Shown: piece after piece, positions 41,837 to 50,235 of the stretch
Layout of the letters: each line of letters begins with the position of its first letter
Position numbering within the stretch: position 1 is the first letter of the stretch
Assembly: GCA_036389795.1 (NCBI GenBank)
Contig: DASVWD010000096.1
Coordinates: 1-64,000 of the forward strand
Origin: Longimicrobium sp.
GTDB taxonomy: Bacteria; Gemmatimonadota; Gemmatimonadetes; Longimicrobiales; Longimicrobiaceae
Reading direction: 5' to 3'
DNA length: 64,000 nucleotides
Notes under the pieces: generated by a model
The model's input: only the letters and a program-made list of their open reading frames with translations
The model's database searches: none
Told to the model about the DNA's origin: nothing
Made by a program: the position numbers and the translations under genes

Positions 41837-41937
41837 GTTCGAAGCCTTCCCGACCCCACCTCCCATCCCCTCGCACTTTCCCCCTCCCCGCCCTATCTTC
41901 CGCCCCCTGCTCCCCCTGATCCCGAACCGGAAGACCG

Positions 41938-43113
41938 ATGCTGCCCGACCATAGAAGCGACCTGCAGTCCGCCGGCTTCGGCACCCGCGCCATCCACGCG
42001 GGGCAGCGGCCCGACCCCACCACCGGCGCCATCATGACGCCGATCTACCAGACCTCCACCTACGTGCAGGCCGAGCTGGGCAGGCCCCAGGGCGGCTACG
42101 AGTACGCCCGCACGCAGAACCCCACGCGCGAGGCGCTGGAGGGGAACGTGGCGTCGCTGGAGGGGGGGAAGCACGGGCTGGCGTTCGCGTCGGGGCTGGC
42201 CGCCACCGACACCATGATCAAGCTGCTCTCGGCCGGCGACCACGTGGTGTGCGGCGAGAATGTCTACGGCGGCACCTACCGGCTCTTCGACCGGGTGATC
42301 TCGCGCCTGGGCATCGAGTTCACCTTCGTCGACAGCTCCAGCCTGGACGAGATCCGCGCGGCGCTCCGCCCGACCACGAAGCTCGTCCATGTAGAGACGC
42401 CCACCAACCCGATGATGCGCCTCACCGACATCGCGGCGGCCGCCGAGATCGCGCACGCGGCTGGGGCGTGGCTCTCCGTCGACAACACCTTCGCGTCGCC
42501 GTACAACCAGCAGCCGCTGGGGCTCGGCGCCGACCTGGTGATGCACTCCACCACCAAGTACCTGAACGGCCACTCCGACATGGTGGGCGGGCTGCTGATC
42601 ACGTCGGATGACGAGCTGCACGAGCGGCTGCGCTTCCTGCAGAACGCCGCCGGCGCCGTCCCGGGGCCGTTCGACTGCTGGCTGGCGCTGCGCGGCACCA
42701 AGACGCTGCACGTGCGCATGGCCATGCACAACGCCAACGGCGCGCTCATCGCCGCGTGGCTCTCCGAGCACCCGAAGATCCAGCGCGTCTACTACCCCGG
42801 CCTCCACTCGCACCCGCAGCACGAGCTGGCCGCGCGGCAGATGAAGGGCTTCACGGGGATGATCACCATCGAGACCGGCTCGCTGGAGAACGCGAAGAAG
42901 GTGGTGAACGCCACGCGCATCTTCTCGCTGGCCGAGTCGCTGGGCGGGGTGGAGAGCCTGATCGGCCACCCGGTGATGATGACGCACGCCTCCGTCCCCG
43001 TCGACCGCCGCCAGGCGATGGGCCTCTCCGACGGCATCGTGCGCCTCTCCTGCGGCATCGAGGACGCCGACGACCTCATCGCCGACCTGGAGCAGGCGCT
43101 GGCGCAGGTTTGA
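41938..43113 (+). CDS. Cys/Met-metabolism PLP enzyme (cystathionine synthase/lyase family)
   Basis: The 391-residue enzyme belongs to the trans-sulfuration PLP family. FGTRAIHAGQRPDPTTGAIM at the start, YARTQNPTREALE near 57, ETPTNPMM and HSTTKYLNGHSDMVGG with the PLP lysine at 207 are all present. Family members include cystathionine gamma-synthase, beta- and gamma-lyase, and sequence words alone do not separate them. It is followed five bases later by a lipoprotein gene. Confidence 0.92.
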   Translation: MLPDHRSDLQSAGFGTRAIHAGQRPDPTTGAIMTPIYQTSTYVQAELGRPQGGYEYARTQNPTREALEGNVASLEGGKHGLAFASGLAATDTMIKLLSAGDHVVCGENVYGGTYRLFDRVISRLGIEFTFVDSSSLDEIRAALRPTTKLVHVETPTNPMMRLTDIAAAAEIAHAAGAWLSVDNTFASPYNQQPLGLGADLVMHSTTKYLNGHSDMVGGLLITSDDELHERLRFLQNAAGAVPGPFDCWLALRGTKTLHVRMAMHNANGALIAAWLSEHPKIQRVYYPGLHSHPQHELAARQMKGFTGMITIETGSLENAKKVVNATRIFSLAESLGGVESLIGHPVMMTHASVPVDRRQAMGLSDGIVRLSCGIEDADDLIADLEQALAQV

Positions 43114-43118
43114 GACGC

Positions 43119-43631
43119 ATGGGCGGCCCGCCGCTCGGGCGCCTCGCCTGCCTCCTGCTCCTCCCGGCGCTCGCCTGCTCGCGGGAAGCGCCGAGACCCG
43201 CCGATCCGGCCGGACGCGAGCAGGCGCGGCTCCGCGACTCGCGATGCGAGGAGGTGGACGCGCAGGACCGGTGCACCCTGTACGGCGTCTCGCTCATCGA
43301 GCTGATCGCGCGCCCCGAGGAGTTCGACGGCAGGCGGGTGCGGGTGATCGGCTTCGTGAGGCTCGAGTTCGAAGGCAACGGCATCTACGTCTCCCGCGAG
43401 GACTGGGAGCACTCGATCTCTCGCAACGGATTGTGGATTGAGCCGCCGGAGAACGTGCTGCGACAGGACTTCCAGCCGCGGTACATGCTGGTGGAGGGCC
43501 GGTTCGACGCGGCGAACCACGGGCACCTGGGGATGTGGAGCGGCGCCATCGTGGAGGTCACCCGCTTCGAGCCGTGGGCGCGCTTCCCGCCGAAGCCCGC
43601 CGCCACGAACGAACCGGCCGGCTCACGCTGA
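43119..43631 (+). CDS. Small lipoprotein with OB-like domain
   Basis: The 170-residue protein has a lipobox ending PALAC near residue 20. The rest has LYGVSLIELIARPEEFDGRR, VRVIGFVRLEFEGNGIYVS and YMLVEGRFDAANHGHLGMW, a beta-rich layout like small OB-fold nucleic-acid- or ligand-binding domains. Function unknown. Its start follows the PLP enzyme stop by five bases, and its transcript ends at the hairpin at 43767. Confidence 0.72.
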   Translation: MGGPPLGRLACLLLLPALACSREAPRPADPAGREQARLRDSRCEEVDAQDRCTLYGVSLIELIARPEEFDGRRVRVIGFVRLEFEGNGIYVSREDWEHSISRNGLWIEPPENVLRQDFQPRYMLVEGRFDAANHGHLGMWSGAIVEVTRFEPWARFPPKPAATNEPAGSR

Positions 43632-43675
43632 CGGCGCTCCCCGACGACCTCGAACGACCTCTGATCGTGAAGCGG

Positions 43676-43740
43676 TGAAGATCCTCATCGTAGGCAACGG
43701 CGGGTCGCGCTCCTGTGGAAGCTCCGGCGCGACGCCGGGA
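43676..43740 (+). pseudogene. Broken duplicate of the purD 5' end
   Basis: This stretch matches the first 76 bases of purD at 45004: GTGAAGATCCT, GGCAACGGCGGG, then CGCGCTCCTGTGGAAGCTCC and GGCGCGACG, in the same order. Two substitutions and two short deletions (about 7 and 2 bases) break the frame. Similarity stops just after the second deletion. It is a remnant left when the unit at 43836-44713 was inserted in front of purD, or a by-product of local recombination. Confidence 0.8.
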
Positions 43741-43766
43741 GACGTAAACCTGGGACCAGCAAACAT

Positions 43767-43800
43767 GGCCCCGTGGCTCCCCTGAGCCACGGGGCCTTCC
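43767..43800. terminator. Bidirectional intrinsic terminator
   Basis: A perfect 12-bp stem GGCCCCGTGGCT / AGCCACGGGGCC with a 6-nt loop is followed by TTCCCTCC. It lies between convergent genes 43119-43631 and 43836-44222. Confidence 0.8.
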
Positions 43801-43835
43801 CTCCGTCGGGGACGCCGTGCTGATGAACAGGCGCG

Positions 43836-44222
43836 TCAGGCGACCTTGCGAGAGTATCCGCCGTAGTCCCTCCGCATCTCTTCGAGCGTCGCCTCCGCGC
43901 GCCTGATCTGTTCCGGGGTGGCGGGCTCGGTCCGCTCGTTCACGATCTCGTTCATCCTGACGATGTACTTCCCCGCCTCCTCGTCCGAGAGCTCCGCGAG
44001 GGGCTTCGCTTCCGCCCGCTGGATCTCACCCAGCAGGCCGGTCACCACCTCTTCGACCGAAGCCGTCTCCAGGTCGATCGCCTTCGGGTTGGCGGCCGCC
44101 TCGGCGATCTCTTCAGCCTCGCCCGTCAGGGGAAAGCGGGCCCGGACGTACAGGCGGAGGCCGACCTGGTAGACCACCTCCACGAGGATCGATCTGGGCA
44201 CGGAGTAGAGAGTCTCCAGCAT
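43836..44222 (-). CDS. Second gene of an unknown two-gene module
   Basis: The 128-residue acidic protein starts MLETLYSVPRSILVEVVYQV and is otherwise helical and Glu-rich (EEIAEAAANPKAIDLETASVEE in part, LAELSDEEAGKYIVRMNEIV, RRAEATLEEMRRDYGG). There is no signal peptide or membrane helix. I do not recognise it. The ATG lies two bases after the stop of the upstream gene, so the two act together. G+C is lower than in flanking housekeeping genes. Confidence 0.65.
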   Translation of the reverse strand: MLETLYSVPRSILVEVVYQVGLRLYVRARFPLTGEAEEIAEAAANPKAIDLETASVEEVVTGLLGEIQRAEAKPLAELSDEEAGKYIVRMNEIVNERTEPATPEQIRRAEATLEEMRRDYGGYSRKVA

Positions 44223-44224
44223 CG

Positions 44225-44713
44225 TCAGCTCCTCAGCTCGATCATGTCGAAACAGTCGCGCGGCAGCGCCTCGATCCGGTATTCGATCGAAAACGGATGC
44301 GCACGCTCTCGCACCGGCACCTCCATGGCGATCTCTCGCACCTTCTGGAACGGGATGATGAACAGCACGGGCCTGGAATCAGCGATGCCCGATTTCTCGA
44401 TCATCTCGTAGATCTCCTCTTCCACCGCTTCGGTGATGATCCCGCGCTCGCGCTTCTCTTCCGCGCCACGCTTGATCCCCGCCCGGTTCCGCTCGGTTAT
44501 CGTGCTGTGCTGCTCGCCACGCCGTGACTCCTCCAGCAGAATCCGATAGATCTCCGCCGGGCTCGCCGTGGGCGGGATGTTCACGTGCGCCGCGGCCCGC
44601 ACTCCGTCGTAGACCGGACTGCACCACGCATAGTGGATGCCCCCGTAAAACCGCTCCGCGACCGCGTACGCAATCCAGGTGTTCGTCGAGTACAGCAGGA
44701 GCGGAGCCGTCAT
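44225..44713 (-). CDS. First gene of an unknown two-gene module
   Basis: The 162-residue protein begins LLLYSTNTWIAYAVAERFYGG and continues IHYAWCSPVYD, PPTASPAEIYRILLEESRRG, HSTITERNRAGIKRGAEEKR and RPVLFIIPFQKVREI, ending in RAHPFSIEYRIEALPRDCFDMIEL. The central Arg/Lys/Glu-rich helix and strand-like ends suggest a compact soluble alpha/beta domain. The family has no function that I know. No ribosome site is visible upstream. Both genes lie between the broken and the intact purD 5' ends, a sign of insertion. Confidence 0.65.
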   Translation of the reverse strand: MTAPLLLYSTNTWIAYAVAERFYGGIHYAWCSPVYDGVRAAAHVNIPPTASPAEIYRILLEESRRGEQHSTITERNRAGIKRGAEEKRERGIITEAVEEEIYEMIEKSGIADSRPVLFIIPFQKVREIAMEVPVRERAHPFSIEYRIEALPRDCFDMIELRS

Positions 44714-45003
44714 GTGGAATGGACAAGGGGAGGGGTGGACATTTCAGACACAACAGGAACCGCAACTGATTTCGTGAGAAACTGGACGATCACTCGAGAC
44801 TGCGCAAGAGGCAAGTCCCCGACCGCGCGAAAGCCGCCACCGGAGACACGCCCACTTCGCATGTGACAGGCCCAGACGGCTCGAAGACGCCGCATCCGGA
44901 TTGGGTGGTCGAGTCCTCCTGGGTGCACCCTTGCGCCAGCCCACCCGAGCGAGGAAGTTCCCGCCGGACGGTCAATCCCCCGAACGACGGCCACGGCTGG
45001 CAA
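44714..45003. other. Interval between the two-gene module and purD
   Basis: About 290 bases with no supported gene. Just before the purD start the words CCCGAACGAC resemble CTCGAACGAC before the broken copy at 43676, suggesting that the duplicated segment begins slightly upstream of the coding region. The promoter of the two-gene module and that of purD should lie here. Confidence 0.4.
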
Positions 45004-46308
45004 GTGAAGATCCTGATCGTTGGCAACGGCGGGCGCGAGCACGCGCTCCTGTGGAAGCTCCGGCGCGACGCGCCGGAGGCGGAGTTCTTCGTCACGAAGG
45101 CGAACGGGGGGATGCGGGGCGCCACCTCCGTCCCCCTCGCCCCGGACGAGATCCAGGCGCTCGCCGGCTGGGTCGACCAGAACGACATCGATCTCACCGT
45201 CGTCGGCCCCGAAGTTCCGCTGGCGGAGGGGATCGTCGACCACTTCTCCGCGCACGGGCTCTGCGCCTTCGGGCCCACCCGCGCCGCCGCCGAGATCGAG
45301 AGCTCCAAGGCGTTCGCCAAGGGGCTCATGCAGCGCCACGGCATCCCCACCGCCGCCTTCGGGGCCTTCTCCGAGCTGCCCGCCGCCGAGGCGTACGTCC
45401 TTGGCGCCGCCGGCCCGGTGGTGGTGAAGGCGTCGGGGCTGGCCGCCGGCAAGGGCGTCGTCGTCGCCGACTCCACGGAGGAGGCGCTCGCGGCCGTGCG
45501 CGAGATGCTGGCCGGCACCGCGTTCGGCGGCGCCGGGCGCGAGGTGGTGGTCGAGGAGCGGATGACGGGCGAGGAGCTCTCCGTCTTCGCGCTCACCGAC
45601 GGGAAGCACGTGGTGCCGATGCTCGCGGCCCAGGACCACAAGCGCGTCGGCGAGGGCGAGACCGGGCCCAACACCGGCGGGATGGGCGCCTACGCCCCCG
45701 TCTCCATCGCCACCCCCGAGCTGATGGCGCGCGTGCAGGGCGAGATCCTGGAGCCCACCGTCGCCGCGCTGGCGAAGGAGCACCGCCCCTTCCGCGGCCT
45801 CCTCTACGCCGGGCTCATGCTCACCGGGACGGGCCCGCGCGTGGTGGAGTTCAACTGCCGCTTCGGCGACCCCGAGACGCAGGTGGTGCTCCCCCTGCTG
45901 CGCTCCTCGCTCCTGGAGCCGCTCGACGCGATCGCCCGCGGCGGGAGCATCGAGGGGCTCACGCTCGACTGGGAGGGCGGCGCGGCCGCCACCACCGTCC
46001 TGGCCTCCGCCGGCTACCCCGGCGGCTACGAGAGCGGCCACCCGGTCCGCATCCCCCCCGACCTGGAGTCGCAGGGCGACGTGATCGTCTTCCACGCCGG
46101 CACCACCGAGGGCACCCGCGAGGGCGAGGGCGGCCGGCTGGTGACCTCCGGCGGCCGCGTGCTCGCCGTCACCGCCCTGGCGCCCACCGTCGCCGAAGCG
46201 GCCGAGAAGAGCCGCCGCGCCGCCGGGCGCATCGAGTTCGCGGGGCGCCATTTCCGCCGCGACATCGGCTGGCGCGAGCTCGAGCGCGCGGAGGCCGCGC
46301 GTGCCTGA
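45004..46308 (+). CDS. purD: Phosphoribosylamine-glycine ligase
   Basis: The 434-residue ATP-grasp enzyme makes GAR in purine synthesis. KILIVGNGGREHALLWKL at the N terminus, VVGPEVPLAEGIVD, VVKASGLAAGKGVVV, the PurD signature RFGDPETQVVLPLL and a normal C-terminal domain are present. The start is GTG; its first 76 bases have a decayed copy 1.33 kb upstream. It overlaps mutM by 8 nt. Confidence 0.96.
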   Translation: MKILIVGNGGREHALLWKLRRDAPEAEFFVTKANGGMRGATSVPLAPDEIQALAGWVDQNDIDLTVVGPEVPLAEGIVDHFSAHGLCAFGPTRAAAEIESSKAFAKGLMQRHGIPTAAFGAFSELPAAEAYVLGAAGPVVVKASGLAAGKGVVVADSTEEALAAVREMLAGTAFGGAGREVVVEERMTGEELSVFALTDGKHVVPMLAAQDHKRVGEGETGPNTGGMGAYAPVSIATPELMARVQGEILEPTVAALAKEHRPFRGLLYAGLMLTGTGPRVVEFNCRFGDPETQVVLPLLRSSLLEPLDAIARGGSIEGLTLDWEGGAAATTVLASAGYPGGYESGHPVRIPPDLESQGDVIVFHAGTTEGTREGEGGRLVTSGGRVLAVTALAPTVAEAAEKSRRAAGRIEFAGRHFRRDIGWRELERAEAARA

Positions 46309-47116
46309 GCTCCCCGAGGTCGAGACCATCGTCCGCGGCCTGGCGAAGGCGCTCCCGGGCGCCAGGATCCGCCGCGTCGAGGTGCTGCGCCCCGACCTGG
46401 TCGAGGGCGAGTCTCCCGAGCAGTTCGCGAAGGCGCTGGAGGGGAAGCGGATCCGGAGCGTCGCCCGGCGCGCCAAGAACACCGTGATCGACGTGGGCGA
46501 CGGCTACCTGCTGGTGAACCTGGGGATGACCGGCCGCCTCCTCGTCACCCGCGCGGACGACGAGGCGCCCCCGCACCTGGGCGTGCGGATCGAGCTGGAC
46601 AGAAAGCGCGAGCTGCGCTACCACGACGTGCGCCGCTTCGGCCGGCTCTGGCGGATGACGGAAGCGGAGTGGCGCGCCTGGGAGGCCGCCCTCGGCGTCG
46701 AGCCGCTCTCGGACCAGTTCACCGCCCAGTGGCTGTGCGAGGCCGCCGGCCGCTCGCGCGTGGCGATCAAGACCTGGCTGATGGACCAGGCCCGCGTGGT
46801 GGGCGTCGGCAACATCTACGCGAGCGAGGCGCTCTTCCGCGCGAAGGTCGACCCGCGTCGCCCGGCGAACACGCTCGCTCCGGACGAGTGCGCACGCATC
46901 CGGGGCGCCGTGCGCGACGTACTTACGGAGTCGATCGAGTTCCGCGGCACCACCCTGCTGGACTACCGCGACTCGAGCGGCGAGCCGGGCGGCTTCGTGG
47001 CGCGGCTGCGCGTCTACGACCGCGAGGGCGAGCCGTGCACGCAGTGCGGACGGCCCGTCGGCCGCATCGTGCAGGGCGGCCGCTCCACCTTCTTCTGCGA
47101 AGGCTGCCAGCACTGA
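46301..47116 (+). CDS. mutM: Formamidopyrimidine-DNA glycosylase
   Basis: The 271-residue base-excision repair enzyme removes 8-oxoguanine and ring-opened purines. The catalytic N-terminal Pro-Glu (PELPEVETIVRGL), the helix-two-turn-helix GVGNIYASEALF and the C-terminal zinc finger with CTQC and CEGC are present. The GTG start lies inside the end of purD in another frame, so it is co-transcribed. Confidence 0.96.
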   Translation: MPELPEVETIVRGLAKALPGARIRRVEVLRPDLVEGESPEQFAKALEGKRIRSVARRAKNTVIDVGDGYLLVNLGMTGRLLVTRADDEAPPHLGVRIELDRKRELRYHDVRRFGRLWRMTEAEWRAWEAALGVEPLSDQFTAQWLCEAAGRSRVAIKTWLMDQARVVGVGNIYASEALFRAKVDPRRPANTLAPDECARIRGAVRDVLTESIEFRGTTLLDYRDSSGEPGGFVARLRVYDREGEPCTQCGRPVGRIVQGGRSTFFCEGCQH

Positions 47117-47245
47117 GGCGGCCATCTCCGGCTTGCATTTCGTCTAAAATCTGGCGCTTTCGCGAACACGCGTTATCTTGAGCCTCCGAGGTCATGGTTT
47201 CCGGAACGTTCTAACTCCCCCGCCACGCTCCTTCCCAGCCGAACC

Positions 47246-48538
47246 ATGAGACAACGCAAGTTCAAGGCGCCACCCCGCAAGACGCAACGGAGGTGGCGGG
47301 TGCCCCCCGCGCTCACGCACGGCGACGACGTGTTCGAGGGCCTGGGCGTGCTCGACGAGATCCCGGGCGAGCAGGGGCTGGTCCTCTGGCAGACGCTGCG
47401 CGACGCCCTCCTCTGGGGGCAGGCCGCGCCGGACGCCCGGGGCGCTCTCTTCGCGCCGGGCGCGGAGCGGGCGCGGCTGGCCGCCCTGCTGGCCGCCGGG
47501 ATCCCGCCCGAGGTGGAGGAGCCGCTCAAGGCGGTGGCCCACATGGTGGGCAGCCCCGACGCGGCGCGCGAGGAGAACGTGGCGCTCGCCTGCCGCCAGG
47601 TGGCCGCGTGGGCCGACGAGCGCGCGATGCTGGCCACGGCGCTGGCCTTCGCGCAGGCCGCGGCGATCGTGACCCCGGCCGACCCCGCGGCGGCGTTCGC
47701 CGTGGGCCGCCTGGCCCGCCGCCGCGCCGAGCACGCGCGCGCCGAGAGCTGGTACCGGCGCACCATCGCGCTGGCCCGCCAGGTGGGCGACTGGCCCACC
47801 TACGCCCGCGCCTTCCTGGGGCTGGGCACCCTGTACATGGAGCGCGGCAACTACCCGGCGGCCAGGCGCTTCCACGAGCGCGCGCTCAAGGTGGCCAGCC
47901 GCAACACGCTGCACCACCTGGAGGGGAGCGCGCAGCACAACCTGTTCAGCATCGCCGTCGAGACGGGGAAGACGTCGGAAGCCCACGAGCGGGCGCGCGC
48001 CGCCCTGGAGGCGTACGGCCCCACCGACCCGCACCTGCCGCGCCTGGCACAAGACGTCGCCGATCTCTGGAACACGCTGGGCCGGTTCGACCGCGCCCTG
48101 CCGGTGCTGGAGCGCCTCGTCTCCATCTTCCAGACCCCCGCCGAGCGCCTGGCGGTCGTCGGAGGCCTCGCCCGGGCGGCGGGCGGGCTGGGGCGCAGGG
48201 ACCGCTTCCAGCAGGCGTGGGACGACGTCTGGGACCTCCACCAGGGCGGTGCGGCGGAGGAGATGGCGTCTGGCGCGTTCCTGGACCTGGCGCACGGGGC
48301 CGCCAGCCTCGGCCTGTGGGACCGGGCGGAGCGCGCGGCGCAGACCGCGCTGGACCTCGCCACCCGGCGCAACCAGGGGAAGGTGCGGCTCACGGCCGAG
48401 GCGGTGCTCGACTCCGCCCGCCACCACCGCCTCGCCGAGAGCCGGACGGCCGCGGCGTCGGCCGCGGAGGACGCCGCCGCCGAGTCGCTGCCGGGCGAGT
48501 TCGTCCGCTCGCTTCAGGTGTTCGAGGGCGTGGGCTGA
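47246..48538 (+). CDS. Tetratricopeptide-repeat protein
   Basis: The 430-residue cytoplasmic protein has a basic N terminus (MRQRKFKAPPRKTQRRWRVP) and a domain of about 100 residues that I cannot name. From about 140 to 400 TPR-like helices follow: AESWYRRTIALARQVGDWPTYARAFLGLG (quoted in part), NYPAARRFHERALKVA, GRFDRALPVLERLV and LWDRAERAAQTALDLA. It may be a sensor or adaptor. The AT-richer stretch upstream probably carries its promoter. It is convergent with the 44-residue lipoprotein gene. Confidence 0.8.
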   Translation: MRQRKFKAPPRKTQRRWRVPPALTHGDDVFEGLGVLDEIPGEQGLVLWQTLRDALLWGQAAPDARGALFAPGAERARLAALLAAGIPPEVEEPLKAVAHMVGSPDAAREENVALACRQVAAWADERAMLATALAFAQAAAIVTPADPAAAFAVGRLARRRAEHARAESWYRRTIALARQVGDWPTYARAFLGLGTLYMERGNYPAARRFHERALKVASRNTLHHLEGSAQHNLFSIAVETGKTSEAHERARAALEAYGPTDPHLPRLAQDVADLWNTLGRFDRALPVLERLVSIFQTPAERLAVVGGLARAAGGLGRRDRFQQAWDDVWDLHQGGAAEEMASGAFLDLAHGAASLGLWDRAERAAQTALDLATRRNQGKVRLTAEAVLDSARHHRLAESRTAAASAAEDAAAESLPGEFVRSLQVFEGVG

Positions 48539-48562
48539 CGCCACGCCCTCGTTCCCCGACGG

Positions 48563-48697
48563 TCAGCCGTCGCCCGCGCCCATCTGCTGTTCGTGGCGCG
48601 CTGTGGGCTGGTCGGGGCCGGTGATGGAGCTGGAGCCACACGCAGCGACGGCGGTGCCGAGGGCCAGGACGGCCAGGATCACGCGGAGCAGTCTCAT
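48563..48697 (-). CDS. Very small lipoprotein (44 residues)
   Basis: The ORF encodes MRLLRVILAVLALGTAVAAC followed by GSSSITGPDQPTARHEQQ and ends in MGAGDG. The signal sequence and lipobox VAAC (Cys20) are clear, leaving a mature lipopeptide of only 25 residues. GAGG lies eight bases upstream of the ATG. The reading frame stops cleanly 25 bases from the TPR gene end. Tiny SSSITGP-type lipoproteins of this kind are easily missed. Function unknown. Confidence 0.65.
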   Translation of the reverse strand: MRLLRVILAVLALGTAVAACGSSSITGPDQPTARHEQQMGAGDG

Positions 48698-48783
48698 CGG
48701 GGCCTCGCAGGTTGGGAGAGTGGTGAAAGCCATTGCTCCAACTTGCGCGGCCCCGCCTCTTTCAACGAACGCGCTGCCCGACT

Positions 48784-48960
48784 CTAAACGTCCTTTTTGC
48801 GACCTAACAGATTTAACGAGTTTAATTCATCTCCTCCACATTCGTTGGCAAACAGGGCGGCATTACTGGACATTTCCTGCATCAGGCATTTGAGGCGCGA
48901 TTCAGGATGCACCCCAGGTATCACCTTTTGCAGACTTTTTGTATCTGAGACGTGCTGCAT
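48784..48960 (-). CDS. Possible 58-residue small protein in an AT-rich pocket
   Basis: The frame begins MQHVSDTKSLQKVIPGVHPE and continues with MQEMSSNAALFANECGGDEL and LLGRKKDV. Its composition is that of a normal globular protein, unlike the Arg/Ala-rich shadow frames elsewhere, and it has no signal peptide. The surrounding 180 bases are clearly AT-richer than the rest of the window. No good ribosome site is visible, so it may be a fragment of a transferred gene or a chance frame. It lies upstream of the small lipoprotein gene on the same strand. Confidence 0.35.
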   Translation of the reverse strand: MQHVSDTKSLQKVIPGVHPESRLKCLMQEMSSNAALFANECGGDELNSLNLLGRKKDV

Positions 48961-49068
48961 AACCCGGACCAGCGGACGGGGCGCCGCAGAACTCCCTTTC
49001 GCGACGGCCGGGCCCGCGCTACTTTGCCCTCCTGTTCGGTTTTTCTTCATTCCGCGCCTGTCCCCAAC

Positions 49069-50151
49069 GTGCCGCCGCGCTCCTCCCCGCACCCGCTCCG
49101 CGCGTCCATCGGCGACGCGAAGAACCTCCCCGGCGTCTACCGCATGCTGGGGCCGGACGGGATCGTGGTGTACGTGGGGAAGTCGAAGTCGCTGCGCACG
49201 CGGCTGCTCTCGTACTTCCGGGCCAGGCGGGGCGACAAGGGGCACCGCATCCTGAGCGAGGCGCGCGGGCTGGAGTGGGAGTACCAGCCCAGCGAGTTCG
49301 CGGCGCTGCTGCGCGAGCTGGAGCTGATCAAGCGCTTCCGCCCGCGGCTGAACGTGCAGCACAAGCGCGACGGCCGCTGGTCGTTCCTGAAGTTCACCGG
49401 CGGGGCGGCGCCGCGCCTCTTCGTGGTGCACGCCGTCTCCGACGACGCGGCCAGCTACTACGGCCCCTTCCGCGGCGGGCGGCGGGTGGTGGACGCCGTG
49501 CGCGAGCTGAACGACCTGCTGGGGCTGCGCGACTGCTCGCTCTCCACCCCGATGCGCTTCGCCGACCAGGCCGACCTCTTCTCGGTGGAGCACACGCCGC
49601 GCTGCCACCGCTTCGAGCTCCGGCTGTGCCTGGGCCCGTGCGCGGCGCGCTGCAGCCAGGACCAGTACCGCCGCCGGGTGGAGCTGGCGCGCGCCTTCCT
49701 GGAGGGCGGCGCCGACGAGCCGCTGCGCTGGCTGGCGGAGCGGATGCAGGCGGCCGCCGAGCGCTGGGAGTTCGAGTACGCGGCCTCGCTGCGCGACCGG
49801 CTGGCCCGCCTGGAGCGGCTGCGTGACGAGTTCAGCCAGCTGCGCGAGGCGCTGGACGGCCTCACCTTCCTCTACCACGTCCCCGGCGCGGCGGGCGACG
49901 ACCGCGTGTACCTGGTGCGCCGCGGCACCGTGCGCGCGGCGGTCCCCGCCCCGCAGACCCACGCCGAGCGGCGGCGGCTCTCGCGGCTGTGCGAGGAGCA
50001 CTTCGGCCGCCCGGAGCCCAAGGGCGCGCTGGTGGCCCGCCACCAGGTGGACGAGATCCTCCTGCTCGCCCGCTGGTTCCGTCTGCGCCCCGGCGAGCTG
50101 CGGAGCACCTGCCCTCCCGAGCGCGTGGACGCGCTCCCCCTCTCGGCGTAA
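49069..50151 (+). CDS. Cho-like GIY-YIG endonuclease (UvrC N-terminal half)
   Basis: The 360-residue protein starts with a GIY-YIG nuclease: LPGVYRMLGPDGIVVYVGKSKSLRTRLLSYF, quoted in part, and the catalytic Glu region LLRELELIKRFRPRLNVQ. A Cys-rich segment LRLCLGPCAARC near 190 and a UVR (UvrB-contact) motif WEFEYAASLRDRLARLERL near 245 follow. The RNase H-like 5' nuclease and HhH domains of full UvrC are missing. That is the layout of E. coli Cho, an alternative 3' incision nuclease of nucleotide excision repair. GTG start. Confidence 0.87.
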   Translation: MPPRSSPHPLRASIGDAKNLPGVYRMLGPDGIVVYVGKSKSLRTRLLSYFRARRGDKGHRILSEARGLEWEYQPSEFAALLRELELIKRFRPRLNVQHKRDGRWSFLKFTGGAAPRLFVVHAVSDDAASYYGPFRGGRRVVDAVRELNDLLGLRDCSLSTPMRFADQADLFSVEHTPRCHRFELRLCLGPCAARCSQDQYRRRVELARAFLEGGADEPLRWLAERMQAAAERWEFEYAASLRDRLARLERLRDEFSQLREALDGLTFLYHVPGAAGDDRVYLVRRGTVRAAVPAPQTHAERRRLSRLCEEHFGRPEPKGALVARHQVDEILLLARWFRLRPGELRSTCPPERVDALPLSA

Positions 50152-50235
50152 GATCAGGGCCCGGCACACGGGTTGCGCGTGCGGACGCCGTCCCGCGTGG
50201 AACCCCGACCTCTGGACCCCGAGCCCACGACCCCG

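Noticed and set aside
43676-43740. A functional short gene starting with KILIVGNGG
   Set aside because: The frame shifts within about 11 codons compared with purD and ends at unrelated sequence, so it is a remnant.
50173-50235. Longer start for the degenerate metallophosphoesterase
   Set aside because: The ATG at 50236 gives a proper signal peptide with lipobox. The longer version would bury it.
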